A stretch of DNA of 64,000 nt, from positions 186,001 to 250,000 of the forward strand of contig JAPKMP010000003.1 of the NCBI GenBank assembly GCA_026645935.1, written 5' to 3'. This document shows, in pieces, positions 34,947 through 44,158 of this stretch. Position 1 is the stretch's first letter. Every line of letters begins with the position of its first letter. The notes under the pieces are model-generated. The model saw only the letters and a program-made list of their open reading frames with translations. It made no database searches and was not told where the DNA came from. The translations under genes and the position numbers were made by a program. The stretch is from Candidatus Villigracilaceae bacterium. Its GTDB lineage: Bacteria > Chloroflexota > Anaerolineae > Anaerolineales > Villigracilaceae.

Positions 34947-36170
34947 ATGACAGAAACTCGCTCATCTCACCTGGGTGATAGCGAACTCCCAATACCTGCC
35001 CAACACTTTAACCTCTATGGCAGGTTTTGGGATGTGGCATCCTTATTGATATTCAGCCTTGCCGCCGCCGCGGTTCTCATTACCAATGCAAATGAACTAA
35101 CCTGGCGCGAGTGGATGGTTGCGGCCTTGTGTATTGGACAGGGGCTGTTATATTTTTTCTGCATCACGCGTGGCGGCTGGCCCATTTCACGCCGAAAGCT
35201 TGCCTTGTATTTCATTGGTGGAGTTGGTATGTGGGGGGTGGCATGTTGGCTCGATCCATTTCCATGGTGGCTGGGTTTCACCTACTTTGGACAAATGTTT
35301 GGATTGTTGCCGCTTCAAGCGGTCATGCCCGGGACAGCCATCGTCACGTTTCTCATCGCCCTGATCACTTCGGATTGGAACCTCAGGCAGATTCCGCTTG
35401 GCGCCGCAATTGGATTTACGTTTCAATGGCTGGCGGGGATCGCTCTCTATCTGTTCATCTACAATATCATCCGCACCAGCGGGGAACGCGCCAAGCTCAT
35501 TGTCCAGTTGGAAGCCGCCCAAAAAGAATTGGAGCTCGCCCGTCAGCGCGATACTGAATTGGCAGCTCTTCAGGAACGTGAACGCCTCGCCCGAGATTTG
35601 CACGATAGTCTGGGTCATGCGCTGGTGGCCCTGTCCGTGCAACTGGAAGCGATTCAACGCCTCTACAAAGTGGATCCTGAAAAAGCCTCGGCACAGGTGG
35701 ATGAACTAAAAAATCTTACCCGCGCCAGCATGGACGACCTGCGCCGCTCCCTGGCAGGTCTGCGCGCGCCAGGCTTGGGCGAACGTCATTTGCGTGAGGC
35801 ATTGCAAGCCTTGAGCGTGAATATGGGCCAGCGGGCGCATCTTGAAATTAAATGTCATGTCGCAGAGCAGGCGGATCAACTCTCACCTGCTCAAGCCGAG
35901 ACTCTCTGGCGCGTGGCACAGGAAGCGCTGGCGAACATCGAACGTCATGCCGCCGCGCGCACCGTTCAACTTCAACTCGATATTGAATCCAGCGCTGCAC
36001 TCCTTTCGATTCAGGACGACGGACTCGGCTTGCTACCCGACGCAGAGAAACAACCCGGACATTACGGTCTGCGCGGAATGCGTGAACGTGTGGAAGGACT
36101 CGGCGGCACATTAACATTAACTGGAAACGGCAACGGCTCACGCGTCGACGTGAAACTGCCCATCCTCTAA
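34947..36170 (+). CDS. NarL-type sensor histidine kinase (HisKA_3)
   Basis: From ATG 34947 the protein has 407 residues; the frame is open further upstream, but the extra part would be encoded within the dispersed-repeat region. About five or six N-terminal helices (residues 28-175) form a membrane sensor with little exposed loop. A coiled-coil linker (LIVQLEAAQKELELARQRD) leads to the HisKA_3 H-box ERLARDLHDSLGHAL with phosphoacceptor His219. The HATPase domain shows the N-box EALANIERHAAA, the G1 box DDGLGL and the G2 box YGLRGMRERVEGLGG. It phosphorylates the response regulator encoded 17 bases downstream. Membrane-embedded sensing next to an ABC exporter suggests monitoring of membrane stress or an exported compound (inference). 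Confidence 0.94.
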   Translation: MTETRSSHLGDSELPIPAQHFNLYGRFWDVASLLIFSLAAAAVLITNANELTWREWMVAALCIGQGLLYFFCITRGGWPISRRKLALYFIGGVGMWGVACWLDPFPWWLGFTYFGQMFGLLPLQAVMPGTAIVTFLIALITSDWNLRQIPLGAAIGFTFQWLAGIALYLFIYNIIRTSGERAKLIVQLEAAQKELELARQRDTELAALQERERLARDLHDSLGHALVALSVQLEAIQRLYKVDPEKASAQVDELKNLTRASMDDLRRSLAGLRAPGLGERHLREALQALSVNMGQRAHLEIKCHVAEQADQLSPAQAETLWRVAQEALANIERHAAARTVQLQLDIESSAALLSIQDDGLGLLPDAEKQPGHYGLRGMRERVEGLGGTLTLTGNGNGSRVDVKLPIL

Positions 36171-36187
36171 AAGGCTTTTCTCAACCC

Positions 36188-36823
36188 ATGCCTGATCCCA
36201 TTAAACTTCTCCTCGTCGAAGATCAGACTCTGATGCGTCAGGGGCTGAAAACGATTCTCGATCTCGAACCAGGCTTGCATGTCGTCGGCGAAGCGGGGGA
36301 TGGTGAAAGCGGCATCCGCCTGGCGCTGGAACTCCGCCCCGATATCATCCTCATGGATGTGCAAATGCCTGTGCTCAACGGCGTCGAAGCGACCGCCAAA
36401 TTGTGCCGTGAATGGGCGCAGGCAAAGGTCATCATCCTCACCACCTTTGACCGCGACGACTACTTGTATCAAGGCGTGCGCGCCGGGGCGATGGGGTATC
36501 TCCTCAAAGACACACCTGCGGACAAACTCATCCAAACGATCCGGCGGGTTCACGAAGGCGAAGTTTTCATCCAACCGGAGATCGCCTCACGTGCCCTGCG
36601 CGAAATGATGCGCCCGACGACCTCCACCATCGAATCGCTCTCCGAACGCGAAAGGGAAGTGCTGGTTTTATTGGCACAAGGCGCCTCCAATAAAGATTTG
36701 GCGGAAAAATTGTTCATCACCGAAGGCACGGTGAAAAACCACGTCTCCAACATCCTTGCCAAACTTCAAGCGGAGAACCGCACGCAAGCCGCGGACATTG
36801 CGCGGAAACAGGGGTTGGTTTAA
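36188..36823 (+). CDS. NarL/FixJ-family response regulator
   Basis: A complete 211-residue protein. The receiver domain has the acidic pair E11-D12, the phosphoacceptor Asp57 in DIILMDVQMPVLNG, Thr in VIILTTFD and the conserved Lys in GYLLKDTPADKL. The C-terminal LuxR-type helix-turn-helix is SEREREVLVLLAQGASNKDLAEKL...EGTVKNHVSNILAKL. It is encoded just after its cognate NarL-type kinase and very probably controls the upstream ABC exporter, although no binding site can be assigned from this sequence. The gene ends at a strong bidirectional terminator. Confidence 0.96.
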   Translation: MPDPIKLLLVEDQTLMRQGLKTILDLEPGLHVVGEAGDGESGIRLALELRPDIILMDVQMPVLNGVEATAKLCREWAQAKVIILTTFDRDDYLYQGVRAGAMGYLLKDTPADKLIQTIRRVHEGEVFIQPEIASRALREMMRPTTSTIESLSEREREVLVLLAQGASNKDLAEKLFITEGTVKNHVSNILAKLQAENRTQAADIARKQGLV

Positions 36824-36830
36824 ACAAAAA

Positions 36831-36868
36831 AGTGACGGTCACATTGAAAGTGACCGTCACTTTTTTCG
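36831..36868 (+). terminator. Terminator/palindrome aaagtgacggtca...tgaccgtcacttt
   Basis: Thirteen-base arms (36831-36843 and 36853-36865) followed by a T-run lie eight bases after the response-regulator stop, with an A-run on the other side, so it can terminate both strands. It belongs to the same palindrome family as 11083-11111 (gtgacnGTCAC...ttGaaagtgac). Confidence 0.85.
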
Positions 36869-36885
36869 GAATTCGCGCCGCGAGT

Positions 36886-36915
36886 TTATTTCACAAAATT
36901 TCTCAGCACCGGGCA
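36886..36915 (-). pseudogene. Very short aconitase 3'-end remnant
   Basis: The minus strand reads PVLRNFVK and stop, against TVLRNLVK and stop in the intact acnA, with DNA similarity over about 28-40 bases including tttatttcac-aaatttctca-caccg. It directly follows the terminator above. The match is short and could be chance, but the same 3' end also occurs at 32780-32898 in the same orientation. Confidence 0.55.
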
Positions 36916-36942
36916 GGGCGCCGCCCCTGCCATGAAGTGATT

Positions 36943-38250
36943 TTATAAAAGTCCTGCCTGGAATAGCATCACCAACAAAAATAACAGGAAGGGAAAACTG
37001 AAAACAAGCAGCCTGCTTTTTATGATGTCCCTTCTATAGGCTTTCATGTAACTGGAAATCTCAAATTCGTCTTCATAAATTCCAAACAGGGTGGGATGGC
37101 GTTTGGCAAGCCCCAATCTCGATGCGAATTCGATCGATCCCACTTCAAATCCAATTTTTTCTTTGCTTCTGCGGTAGGAAAAATCCGCATAGAAGCGCAG
37201 GTCTTTGCCGATCGTGCGGTCATACTCCTGCAAAGCGGACTTTATATCCACGTGCCGGGTGAAGATTTCATGAAAGGAACCGATGGAGGCGATGCCGAGG
37301 TTGATCAGATCGCCGGTGCTCTCGAACCCATGCGCGGCATCTCCCACAAGCAGGACATTATTCAATGTGAACGTCGGCGCGTAAACCTGCTCGAACTTTC
37401 CGGCATATCCACTTTCCCAAGCTGCGTCCAACTCCTCTTTCGATTCCACGAACGGACCAAAGAAAACCTCGTTCAACTCCTTCACGCGCGGCAAGTCCAC
37501 TTCTGCGCCATGTTTGATCAGGATGCTGATCTCCTCCTCCGGCTGCCGCATGCCTGTGGTGACTATGCGGAATTTTTCCTTCGGGAATTCCGCCAGATTA
37601 TCAACAAAAACATTCGATGCCAGAAAACGTTTCCCTCCGGCAAATTTTTCGCGCATGGCTCCCCTAGACGGCAGGCGGTAGGCATACCAGTTATCCAGGA
37701 ATGTCTGACCGAACTCATGTTCATCGAACCCGGGATGTACCTTTGACATGAACTTGCGGGTCAGACTATTAATACCGTCCGCGCCAAGCAGGAGATCGAA
37801 AGGCAGGTCTCCCAACGATGCCTCGCTGCAAAGATTGCCATCAAAATCAATGCTTTCCACCCGGGCATTGAAATGAACCGGAATTCCTTCTTCTACCACC
37901 TTTTCATAGAGTTTTGTGATGGCATGGTTTCTCCAGTGGGAATACACACCTTCCTTTGTGGAGGCAAATTTGAAGTCCATGCCGAGGATGCGTTTGTGGA
38001 CGACAACGCCAAAGAATTCAGACCGCTGTGAATGGATCCCCTCCCAGATGCCGATACTTTTCAGGATTTTTATCGAAGCAGGCGAAAAAACGATCGGGAA
38101 GGTAAATCCGTGGGTTTTGAGAAACGCCTCTTTGGATTGACGCTCGAGGAGAATGACATTCTCGAAATGTTTCCTGAACATCAACGCCGCGACCATCCCC
38201 ACCGGACCCGACCCAACAATTACCAGATTTGCCCGCTTATTGATTGTCAT
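36943..38250 (-). CDS. FAD-dependent oxidoreductase / monooxygenase-like
   Basis: Start chosen at ATG 38250, with GAGG seven bases upstream, giving 435 residues. The N-terminal dinucleotide-binding motif is LVIVGSGPVGMVAALMF followed by the acidic VILLERQ, and the second FAD motif is NVLLVGDAAHGFESTGDLINLGI, both diagnostic of the FAD_binding_3 (p-hydroxybenzoate hydroxylase-like) and geranylgeranyl reductase group. The C-terminus ends in a hydrophobic helix (LLVFSFPFLLFLLVMLFQAGLL), so the enzyme is probably membrane-anchored. It is divergent from a PlsY-like gene across a 214-base gap, and the surrounding lipid-type genes suggest oxidation or reduction of a lipid chain or quinone-like molecule (inference). 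Confidence 0.85.
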   Translation of the reverse strand: MTINKRANLVIVGSGPVGMVAALMFRKHFENVILLERQSKEAFLKTHGFTFPIVFSPASIKILKSIGIWEGIHSQRSEFFGVVVHKRILGMDFKFASTKEGVYSHWRNHAITKLYEKVVEEGIPVHFNARVESIDFDGNLCSEASLGDLPFDLLLGADGINSLTRKFMSKVHPGFDEHEFGQTFLDNWYAYRLPSRGAMREKFAGGKRFLASNVFVDNLAEFPKEKFRIVTTGMRQPEEEISILIKHGAEVDLPRVKELNEVFFGPFVESKEELDAAWESGYAGKFEQVYAPTFTLNNVLLVGDAAHGFESTGDLINLGIASIGSFHEIFTRHVDIKSALQEYDRTIGKDLRFYADFSYRRSKEKIGFEVGSIEFASRLGLAKRHPTLFGIYEDEFEISSYMKAYRRDIIKSRLLVFSFPFLLFLLVMLFQAGLL

Positions 38251-38464
38251 TTTAGACCTCATCAGTTAGATTACGAAAATCCTGCTCAAGCCCTGAGAAC
38301 ATTTTTCCAATATATTTATTACGACCAACCTCATATTGACTCTATATCATTTTTTGCTTTTTACAATAGAAGGGTGTTGTCATCAACCTACTCCCTTTCA
38401 CCTGCGTTTAGCAATAAGGTAACTATGATATAACCAGTAAAATTTATCCTTTTTGGAGCGTCTC

Positions 38465-39181
38465 ATGGATCCTTACCTTGTAATGCTTAGTGCCACGGTG
38501 TCTTATTTGCTTGGCTCCATCTCGTTTGCCCGAATCATTACTTATATCTGGACTACAGGGAAAGATATCACTGACCATGAAATCCCTGTCGACGGAACAG
38601 GTGAAAGTTACAAAGTTTTATCCATCGGTGCAAATTCTGTCAGTTCCCTGCTCGGCGCAAGAGTGGGAACGCTGGTCAGCATCTTTGATATTCTGAAAGT
38701 ATTCCTTCCAACCATATATTTTAAACTTTCCCATCCCGAACAACCTGCTTTACATTTGATCGCTGCCGCATTTGGACTGATCGGTCATATTTGGCCCATT
38801 TATTACAGATTTCATGGCGGCTCTGGGTTTACTGCCATAATGGGCGGGCTCTTCGTCATTGACCCAATCGCAATTTTGATCACATCCATTGTCGGGTTAT
38901 TTCTGGGAATGGTCGTATTCCGCAACATGGTTGTTGCAACGCTGTCGTGGATCTGGCTGCTGATCCCGTGGCTATGGTGGCGGGCAAATGGCAGCTGGGA
39001 ATATATTCTCTACGGCATTGCAATAAATATTTTATTCATATTAGCCATGATCCCAGAGGTCCGGAATTTAATGAAATACAAGGGCAAAACCCTTGAATAT
39101 GCAATGGGTAACTTGAAATCAAACCCGATGGGGCGAGGAATGCTGAAAATCGCAGAGTTCTTCAACGTGGAGATCAAGTAA
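38465..39181 (+). CDS. PlsY-like membrane acyltransferase paralogue (divergent motifs)
   Basis: From ATG 38465 (GGAG six bases upstream) the protein is 238 residues with about six helices. It shows the PlsY layout: motif 1 YLLGSISFARII, a motif-2 region SIGANSVSSLLGARVG followed by FDILKVF, and motif 3 GHIWPIYYRFHGGSGFT. PlsY normally transfers an acyl group from acyl-phosphate to glycerol-3-phosphate. Here the canonical GNIGATN and GGKG residues are replaced, so the substrate or reaction may differ. A second, similarly altered paralogue lies at 40469-41194. It is the only plus-strand gene in this cluster and is divergent from the FAD enzyme. Confidence 0.85.
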   Translation: MDPYLVMLSATVSYLLGSISFARIITYIWTTGKDITDHEIPVDGTGESYKVLSIGANSVSSLLGARVGTLVSIFDILKVFLPTIYFKLSHPEQPALHLIAAAFGLIGHIWPIYYRFHGGSGFTAIMGGLFVIDPIAILITSIVGLFLGMVVFRNMVVATLSWIWLLIPWLWWRANGSWEYILYGIAINILFILAMIPEVRNLMKYKGKTLEYAMGNLKSNPMGRGMLKIAEFFNVEIK

Positions 39182-39222
39182 CAGCAAATAACTCCGTAAT
39201 GCGCAATCCGCCTAATTCGAGA

Positions 39223-40455
39223 TTAGCGCTGCATGGCGGCATATACTTTTTCCCTGATCGCCTGGATGGCGATGGGGTCGTCATTCCATGCCCCGAGGTT
39301 GATAATGGGGATATTGCGAGGGTTGCGCGCTTTCGAGATCAGGTGCGGCACATCCCATTGACTGTGCAGCGCGTCGGCGCTGATGGCGGCAGAGAAGTAA
39401 AAGATCTTTTCCACGCCATTGGCGGTGAACTCCTCGATCTTGGGTGCGGGTTTGGGTTCCTTGAACTCCATCCATGCCAGGCTGAGATTTTCGCGCGCGA
39501 AGCCCGCCTCCTCAAAACGGTCCAGGATCTTGTTGCGGAAAAGCAACTCGTGTTCGGTCTCGGTGGCGAACTCGCGGTCCCATTCATCGGGTTGCCCATG
39601 TCCGACCAGCAGGATGCCGACCTTTGACTTATCGGCGCCGTTCATGTGAGCGTGGACTCGTTCCACGAACATGGAATGCATGATTTCGGAGTCATACATT
39701 GGTCCCGTGTAGATGACCGGTACCCCAAAATCATGCGCGCCTACTTCTTCGATCAAACGCTTCCCTTCAAGCGTATGGTTCGAGTCGGATACAAAGATCT
39801 CCGCCACAACGATCCGGCTGGCGCCCTCGTTGAGCGCGTGGATGAATGCCGCATCGGGGCGGGGATTATCATCCAGGAAACTGATGTAGAAGCGTGTGGT
39901 TGTATCCCCGCTCTTGCGGATCTCATTCTCGAGCGCCTTGACCATGCGCAGGTGAGTCCGGCGATGTTCACTCCGCCCAACATTCAGATAACTGCGCCGC
40001 AAACTATATATGAAGAAGGGACGCGCCACCAATGGCACAAAGGGAATCTTCTGCTCGTCAAATTCGTTGAATTGATTGATCCAGCCGATCGGGTCATAGG
40101 TCTCCGGCTCGCCGTGTGTGAAATAGATGACGGCGGTATGTCCCAGCCCGGTATCGTCCTTTTTACGCGTCAATGCCGGAATGGGACGCGGATCTTCGCG
40201 TGCGAGGAGACGTTTGGTCATCCAGATGTATCCCGCTAAAAAGCCGAGGATAGCCAGGACAGAGGCGCCCACGATCCCCCATCCGTTGAATTTAACGGCA
40301 ATCAGGATGATAGCGGTCACAAGGAACAGGGTGGTAAAAAACATGTACCAACCCATTCGTAGCGGATGCACCGTGAGAAAACGTACGTATGTAATCCCCA
40401 TCAAGATCGAATTGACGGCAATACCAGCCAGACTAACAACATTGATATTGTTCAT
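39223..40455 (-). CDS. Membrane-anchored chelatase-fold protein
   Basis: ATG 40455 has AGGAG upstream, giving 410 residues. The N-terminal ~100 residues contain three hydrophobic helices (NVVSLAGIAVNSILMGITYV, WYMFFTTLFLVTAIILIAV, GIVGASVLAILGFLAGYIW). The rest resembles the ferrochelatase/CbiX superfamily in two halves: VIYFTHGEPETYDP in the first and ILLVGHGQPDEWDREF in the second, each with the His-Gly typical of the metal-binding site, plus NEGASRIVVAEIFVSDSNHT and EKIFYFSAAISADALHSQ. A metal chelatase or heme-related function is possible, but membrane anchoring and the lipid-like neighbours are atypical, so a derived role cannot be excluded. It is 13 bases downstream of a PlsY-like gene. 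Confidence 0.75.
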   Translation of the reverse strand: MNNINVVSLAGIAVNSILMGITYVRFLTVHPLRMGWYMFFTTLFLVTAIILIAVKFNGWGIVGASVLAILGFLAGYIWMTKRLLAREDPRPIPALTRKKDDTGLGHTAVIYFTHGEPETYDPIGWINQFNEFDEQKIPFVPLVARPFFIYSLRRSYLNVGRSEHRRTHLRMVKALENEIRKSGDTTTRFYISFLDDNPRPDAAFIHALNEGASRIVVAEIFVSDSNHTLEGKRLIEEVGAHDFGVPVIYTGPMYDSEIMHSMFVERVHAHMNGADKSKVGILLVGHGQPDEWDREFATETEHELLFRNKILDRFEEAGFARENLSLAWMEFKEPKPAPKIEEFTANGVEKIFYFSAAISADALHSQWDVPHLISKARNPRNIPIINLGAWNDDPIAIQAIREKVYAAMQR

Positions 40456-40468
40456 TGGAAATTCTCCT

Positions 40469-41194
40469 TTAATCGTTATCCGGTCTTTCCCAAAAACGAA
40501 CGCGCCTGGCAAGATCTTTCATCATGCGAGTCTGCGGCGCGGAGTCGAGAATCATCTTGGTGTATTCATCCATTCTGCCCTGCTTTCGGTATTGCATTGC
40601 AAGCCGTATTTCAGGGATCTCGGCGATCATGAAGACCACAAACAATCCAATCGCATAGACCGCAAGCGCCAAATCGTCATTCACCAGCCAGCCCCACAAA
40701 CCCAGGATGGGAAACCAAAGGATGAGCGAAGTGTGCGGCTGATTGATCAGGATCGCCGACAGGACGCCGATCAGCATGCAAACGACCATGCCCAGCGGCT
40801 CGATAACAAGCAAACTGCCCACCATTGGCGAGAGTCCGCGCCCGCCCTGAAAGCGGTAATAAACGGGGTAGTTGTGCCCGAGGATGCAGAGAATGCTAAA
40901 GACGAAGTGATAGATCCCGTCGGGGAAATAGAACCACAGCAACAAGACTGGCACGAAGGCTTTCAGGATATCCAGCAACGCAACGATGCCGCCGTATTTT
41001 TTCCCGAGCGCGACCGAAGCGGTGGATGCGCCGATCCCGCTCACGCTTCCTTCCAAGCCCTGATCTGAGTGGTGCATCCGAGCCTCGTCCAGGCTGAGGG
41101 CTGGTTTCACCCACCCGGCAAAGATGCGTGCAAATGAAAGCGAACCGATCAAGTATCCTGCCAGCACAACGGCGATGAGAATTGAACTATCCAT
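40469..41194 (-). CDS. PlsY-like membrane acyltransferase paralogue (divergent motifs)
   Basis: A 241-residue protein with about six helices and the PlsY frame: GYLIGSLSFARIF (motif 1), GIGASTASVALGKKYG and LLDILKAF (motif 2 region), and GHNYPVYYRFQGGRGLS (motif 3). As in the paralogue at 38465, the GNIGATN box and the Lys of GGKG of standard PlsY are changed, while the HNYP and FxGG scaffold is kept. It starts one base before the end of the upstream dikinase-like gene (its ATG directly follows that stop), so the two are translated as a pair. Transfer of an acyl or related group to a lipid headgroup is the family-based guess. Confidence 0.86.
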   Translation of the reverse strand: MDSSILIAVVLAGYLIGSLSFARIFAGWVKPALSLDEARMHHSDQGLEGSVSGIGASTASVALGKKYGGIVALLDILKAFVPVLLLWFYFPDGIYHFVFSILCILGHNYPVYYRFQGGRGLSPMVGSLLVIEPLGMVVCMLIGVLSAILINQPHTSLILWFPILGLWGWLVNDDLALAVYAIGLFVVFMIAEIPEIRLAMQYRKQGRMDEYTKMILDSAPQTRMMKDLARRVRFWERPDND

Positions 41195-43537
41195 TCACGC
41201 TTCCAAAACGCTGACCGCACCCTGATAACCGTCCACAATGATGTCGCTGCCATCGGGCAGGTTGCACGCGCCGTTGACCGAAACGACGCAGGGAATGCCA
41301 TATTCGCGCGCGACGATGGAGCTATGAGAGAGGATCCCGCCCGATTCCGCCACAACAGCCCCGGCTTTGGCAAAGAGAGGCGTCCACGCCACATCCGAAA
41401 ACGGGATGACGATCACATCTCCTTTTTCCACCCGATGAAAATCTTCGTTGGAGCGTACGACCTTCAGGCGTCCCTGATAATATCCTGAAGAAGTGGGAAT
41501 GCCCGTGAGCTTATTGGCATCGCTTTTCAAAAGATCGAGCGGCGGGGCGGCATTGCCGTAGATGATCTCGGGCAGCACAATATCGCGGCTGCGTTCGATG
41601 TTGTCCTTGTGCGTCTGAATCTTTTTCTTCAACTCCTGCACATTGCCCGTGCCTTCCACCAGCGAGCGGACTTCTTGCCAGGTGAGATAGAAAATATCAT
41701 CACGGGCATCGAGAACGCCATTCTTTGTCAGCCTCTCTGACAGTTCGTTGAAATACACGCGGAACCAGCCATAAGAGGATGTGTATATGGAACTGATTCG
41801 CTCGCGCAATAGACGAAACGTGCGGGCACGCTGATAGATCGGGCGCATTTGCATGCGCAGGAACGCGGATGCTTTCAATGTCTCCCATGTTGTCTTCTGA
41901 CGGTCTCTGGCTGAAACGGCATGATCCAGCGCCATGCGAATGACCTTGTCCGGTTCTTCACGCCAGGGCGTTTTCGAAAAATCATTGCCGCTTTCGCTCA
42001 AATGTCCGAAACGTTTGATGAACTCATCCGCCAATTGCAAAAAGGAACCCGCCTCGGGAAGGGATTTCAATTCGCGGTATCCCAACGTTCGGATCTTCTC
42101 CTGCACAGGTTGCGGAAGTTCATTGAACTTGTTATGCATTTCATCGAGGTGATGGTTCGGGTCATAATCCTCCACCTGGGGCAGTCCATCGGTCAGGTTG
42201 AAATCCACGAACTCGACCCCCGCCCGTTTGAGCTGGGATCTCAAAATCGCGTTGTAAATGCTCATCAGAATCGGGATGACAATATTTTGATACGCCACCA
42301 ATGTATTGAACATGAAATGTTCGTCTATCTTTGCCAGCAGTTCGCGCGACGACAAGGATTTGATATTCTCTGTCTGCGTTTTTTGAATATGCTTTTCGAA
42401 TTCGGTAAGCTCGGCTTTCACGTTTCGGTCATATGTCCATGCCCGCGCGGCGAATCCAAGAATGCGCGGGATGTGCCGGAATGTTTTCAATGACGGACTG
42501 AACGGCGGGCGCTTGCTTTCACGTTTGAAGCCGAGCAGCATTTCCAGACCTTCGCGCGGAAAGCCGAGGATCTCGAAGATCGTGCCGATCGCCCCCATGT
42601 TGAAATAAGCGCGGTAATGGAAAAGGGACGTCAGGTCTTCGGGTTTGAGATGCGTTGTTCCCATCAACGAGTCGAACAAACGGATCCATGCCGTGTTGAC
42701 CAACGGGATGTTGACCGACGCGATCAGCGGCTTGATGATTCCCGGCAGCACCTCCCGCGAAATGCGGTTCGAGTACAGCGGCACATTCGTCAGCGCGGTG
42801 ATGGGACGAACTTGCAGCCAGTAAACACTCTTTCCGTCGTATGCCCATTCCAGGTCGACGGGGGAGCCGTAAAGTTTTTGGATGCGGCGTGCTTCATTGG
42901 CGATCTCACGGATCACGGATTCAAATTCCGCTTCAGACTCCGGTTTGGCTGTGAACTGACCCCAGCGGTAGATCCAACGCTGAGGCGTGACTCCATCCTG
43001 CATCAGCGCTTCGCCGAGACCATGTACCGCTTCAATGACGGCCTCATCCAAACCGGTAGTGGGATTTTTACTAAACACTACACCGGAGATCACCGGCGGG
43101 ACCATTTCCTGGATCAAGACCGCCATCTTCAACTCTTTCCCCTTCTCGCCAAGTTTTTTCATGTACGGTTGCAGGGTTTCAGAGCGGCTGGAGTTGAGCA
43201 CATCGCGAATTGCATCTATTACGGCGTCCAATCCCTGCACGTTCGTCCGGCTGAGGAATTGACCTGCGAATGAGAGTTCCTTGTCGTCTTCCAGATTGGC
43301 GGAAGAGCGAACCGCGTACAACTCTCCGCCTTCGAGTCGGTCTTTTAGCGCATCCTTTAGTTTTGCAAATCCCGTCTGTGAATCACGCTCGATCATTTCA
43401 CCTGCGGAATAGGTCGCGACCAGGGTATTGGGAATCCGCAGGCGATGTTTTGCGAGCCAGTGAAGCCCGATACCCTTTTTTCCGAAACCATCCACATGGC
43501 GTGCGTCTGAAACATCAGCGAGAAAGGAATGATCCAT
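41195..43537 (-). CDS. PEP-synthase-like / rifampicin-phosphotransferase-like dikinase
   Basis: A 780-residue protein with an N-terminal ATP-grasp PPDK_N domain (GKKGIGLHWLAKHRLRIPNT; LYAVRSSANLEDDKELSFAGQF; MVPPVISGVVFSKNPTTG; SPVDLEWAYDG) over about residues 15-260. A ~430-residue central helical region has no PEP/pyruvate TIM barrel. The C-terminal swivelling phosphohistidine domain carries ESGGILSHSSIVAREYGIPCV with the catalytic His. This arrangement is that of rifampin phosphotransferase-like dikinases, not of true PEP synthase, so an alcohol-type acceptor other than pyruvate is expected. Its tight coupling to a PlsY-like gene suggests a lipid or polyol substrate (inference). GGAG lies ten bases before the ATG. 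Confidence 0.85.
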   Translation of the reverse strand: MDHSFLADVSDARHVDGFGKKGIGLHWLAKHRLRIPNTLVATYSAGEMIERDSQTGFAKLKDALKDRLEGGELYAVRSSANLEDDKELSFAGQFLSRTNVQGLDAVIDAIRDVLNSSRSETLQPYMKKLGEKGKELKMAVLIQEMVPPVISGVVFSKNPTTGLDEAVIEAVHGLGEALMQDGVTPQRWIYRWGQFTAKPESEAEFESVIREIANEARRIQKLYGSPVDLEWAYDGKSVYWLQVRPITALTNVPLYSNRISREVLPGIIKPLIASVNIPLVNTAWIRLFDSLMGTTHLKPEDLTSLFHYRAYFNMGAIGTIFEILGFPREGLEMLLGFKRESKRPPFSPSLKTFRHIPRILGFAARAWTYDRNVKAELTEFEKHIQKTQTENIKSLSSRELLAKIDEHFMFNTLVAYQNIVIPILMSIYNAILRSQLKRAGVEFVDFNLTDGLPQVEDYDPNHHLDEMHNKFNELPQPVQEKIRTLGYRELKSLPEAGSFLQLADEFIKRFGHLSESGNDFSKTPWREEPDKVIRMALDHAVSARDRQKTTWETLKASAFLRMQMRPIYQRARTFRLLRERISSIYTSSYGWFRVYFNELSERLTKNGVLDARDDIFYLTWQEVRSLVEGTGNVQELKKKIQTHKDNIERSRDIVLPEIIYGNAAPPLDLLKSDANKLTGIPTSSGYYQGRLKVVRSNEDFHRVEKGDVIVIPFSDVAWTPLFAKAGAVVAESGGILSHSSIVAREYGIPCVVSVNGACNLPDGSDIIVDGYQGAVSVLEA

Positions 43538-43552
43538 ATTCGAAAGGCTCCA

Positions 43553-44149
43553 TCAGGGCGAAGGGGTCGGTGTTGAGGCGGTCAGATAGCGGATGTTTTC
43601 TTCCATGGGAAGGATGCCGTACAGCCCCGTATCTTTCAGTTCAAGATGTTCGAAGAGGAAGATGTTCGGCGGGTAGAAAGTGAAGGTGGAGAAAGCCGCG
43701 AATATGACCAAAAAGACGCCGATGGCATATTGGGTATATTTCTTTTCCAGCGGCGCCCGGGATAACAGTTTATAACTCACCCATTGCCCGATAAAAACCG
43801 CCAGATAAAAAAGGAATAGGTCTGCCGGGAAATAACTGCGTCCCAATATTGGGGCATAGATATACCAACCGACTGCAATCACCAGCGGCATGATCAAAAG
43901 CCCCGAAACCTTGGCGACGATATAGTTATTGACCACATCCCGCACGTAGGTGTATTGGATCAAGGCGAAGACCAGCCCGGGGAAGAATACCATCTTAAGA
44001 TGCTCCCAGGTGCTCTCGTTGACCGCTGAAAAATAGGCAACTTCCATGCTGGAGAAATTGCTCATTTCGAAGGTGAAGTGCAATGCCGCGCCGATCAGCC
44101 CGATAAAAAAGAAGCCCCCGATTTCCCATTGCAAAAGTTTGGTCATCAT
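43553..44149 (-). CDS. Polytopic membrane protein, DUF6512-like
   Basis: A 198-residue protein with about six membrane helices. The first loop holds a conserved-looking block FEMSNFSSMEVAYFSAVNESTWEHLKMVFFPG, which recalls DUF6512 proteins (WEHLKM..FPG) of unknown function; that family name is from memory and needs a profile search. The protein ends shortly after the helix YAIGVFLVIFAAFSTFTF with a long soluble tail, LTASTPTPSP. It lies 16 bases from the dikinase gene and 9 bases from HupE, so all appear co-transcribed. The C-terminal region sits next to terminator-like runs only on the far side of the operon. Confidence 0.7.
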   Translation of the reverse strand: MMTKLLQWEIGGFFFIGLIGAALHFTFEMSNFSSMEVAYFSAVNESTWEHLKMVFFPGLVFALIQYTYVRDVVNNYIVAKVSGLLIMPLVIAVGWYIYAPILGRSYFPADLFLFYLAVFIGQWVSYKLLSRAPLEKKYTQYAIGVFLVIFAAFSTFTFYPPNIFLFEHLELKDTGLYGILPMEENIRYLTASTPTPSP

Positions 44150-44158
44150 GGGAATTCC

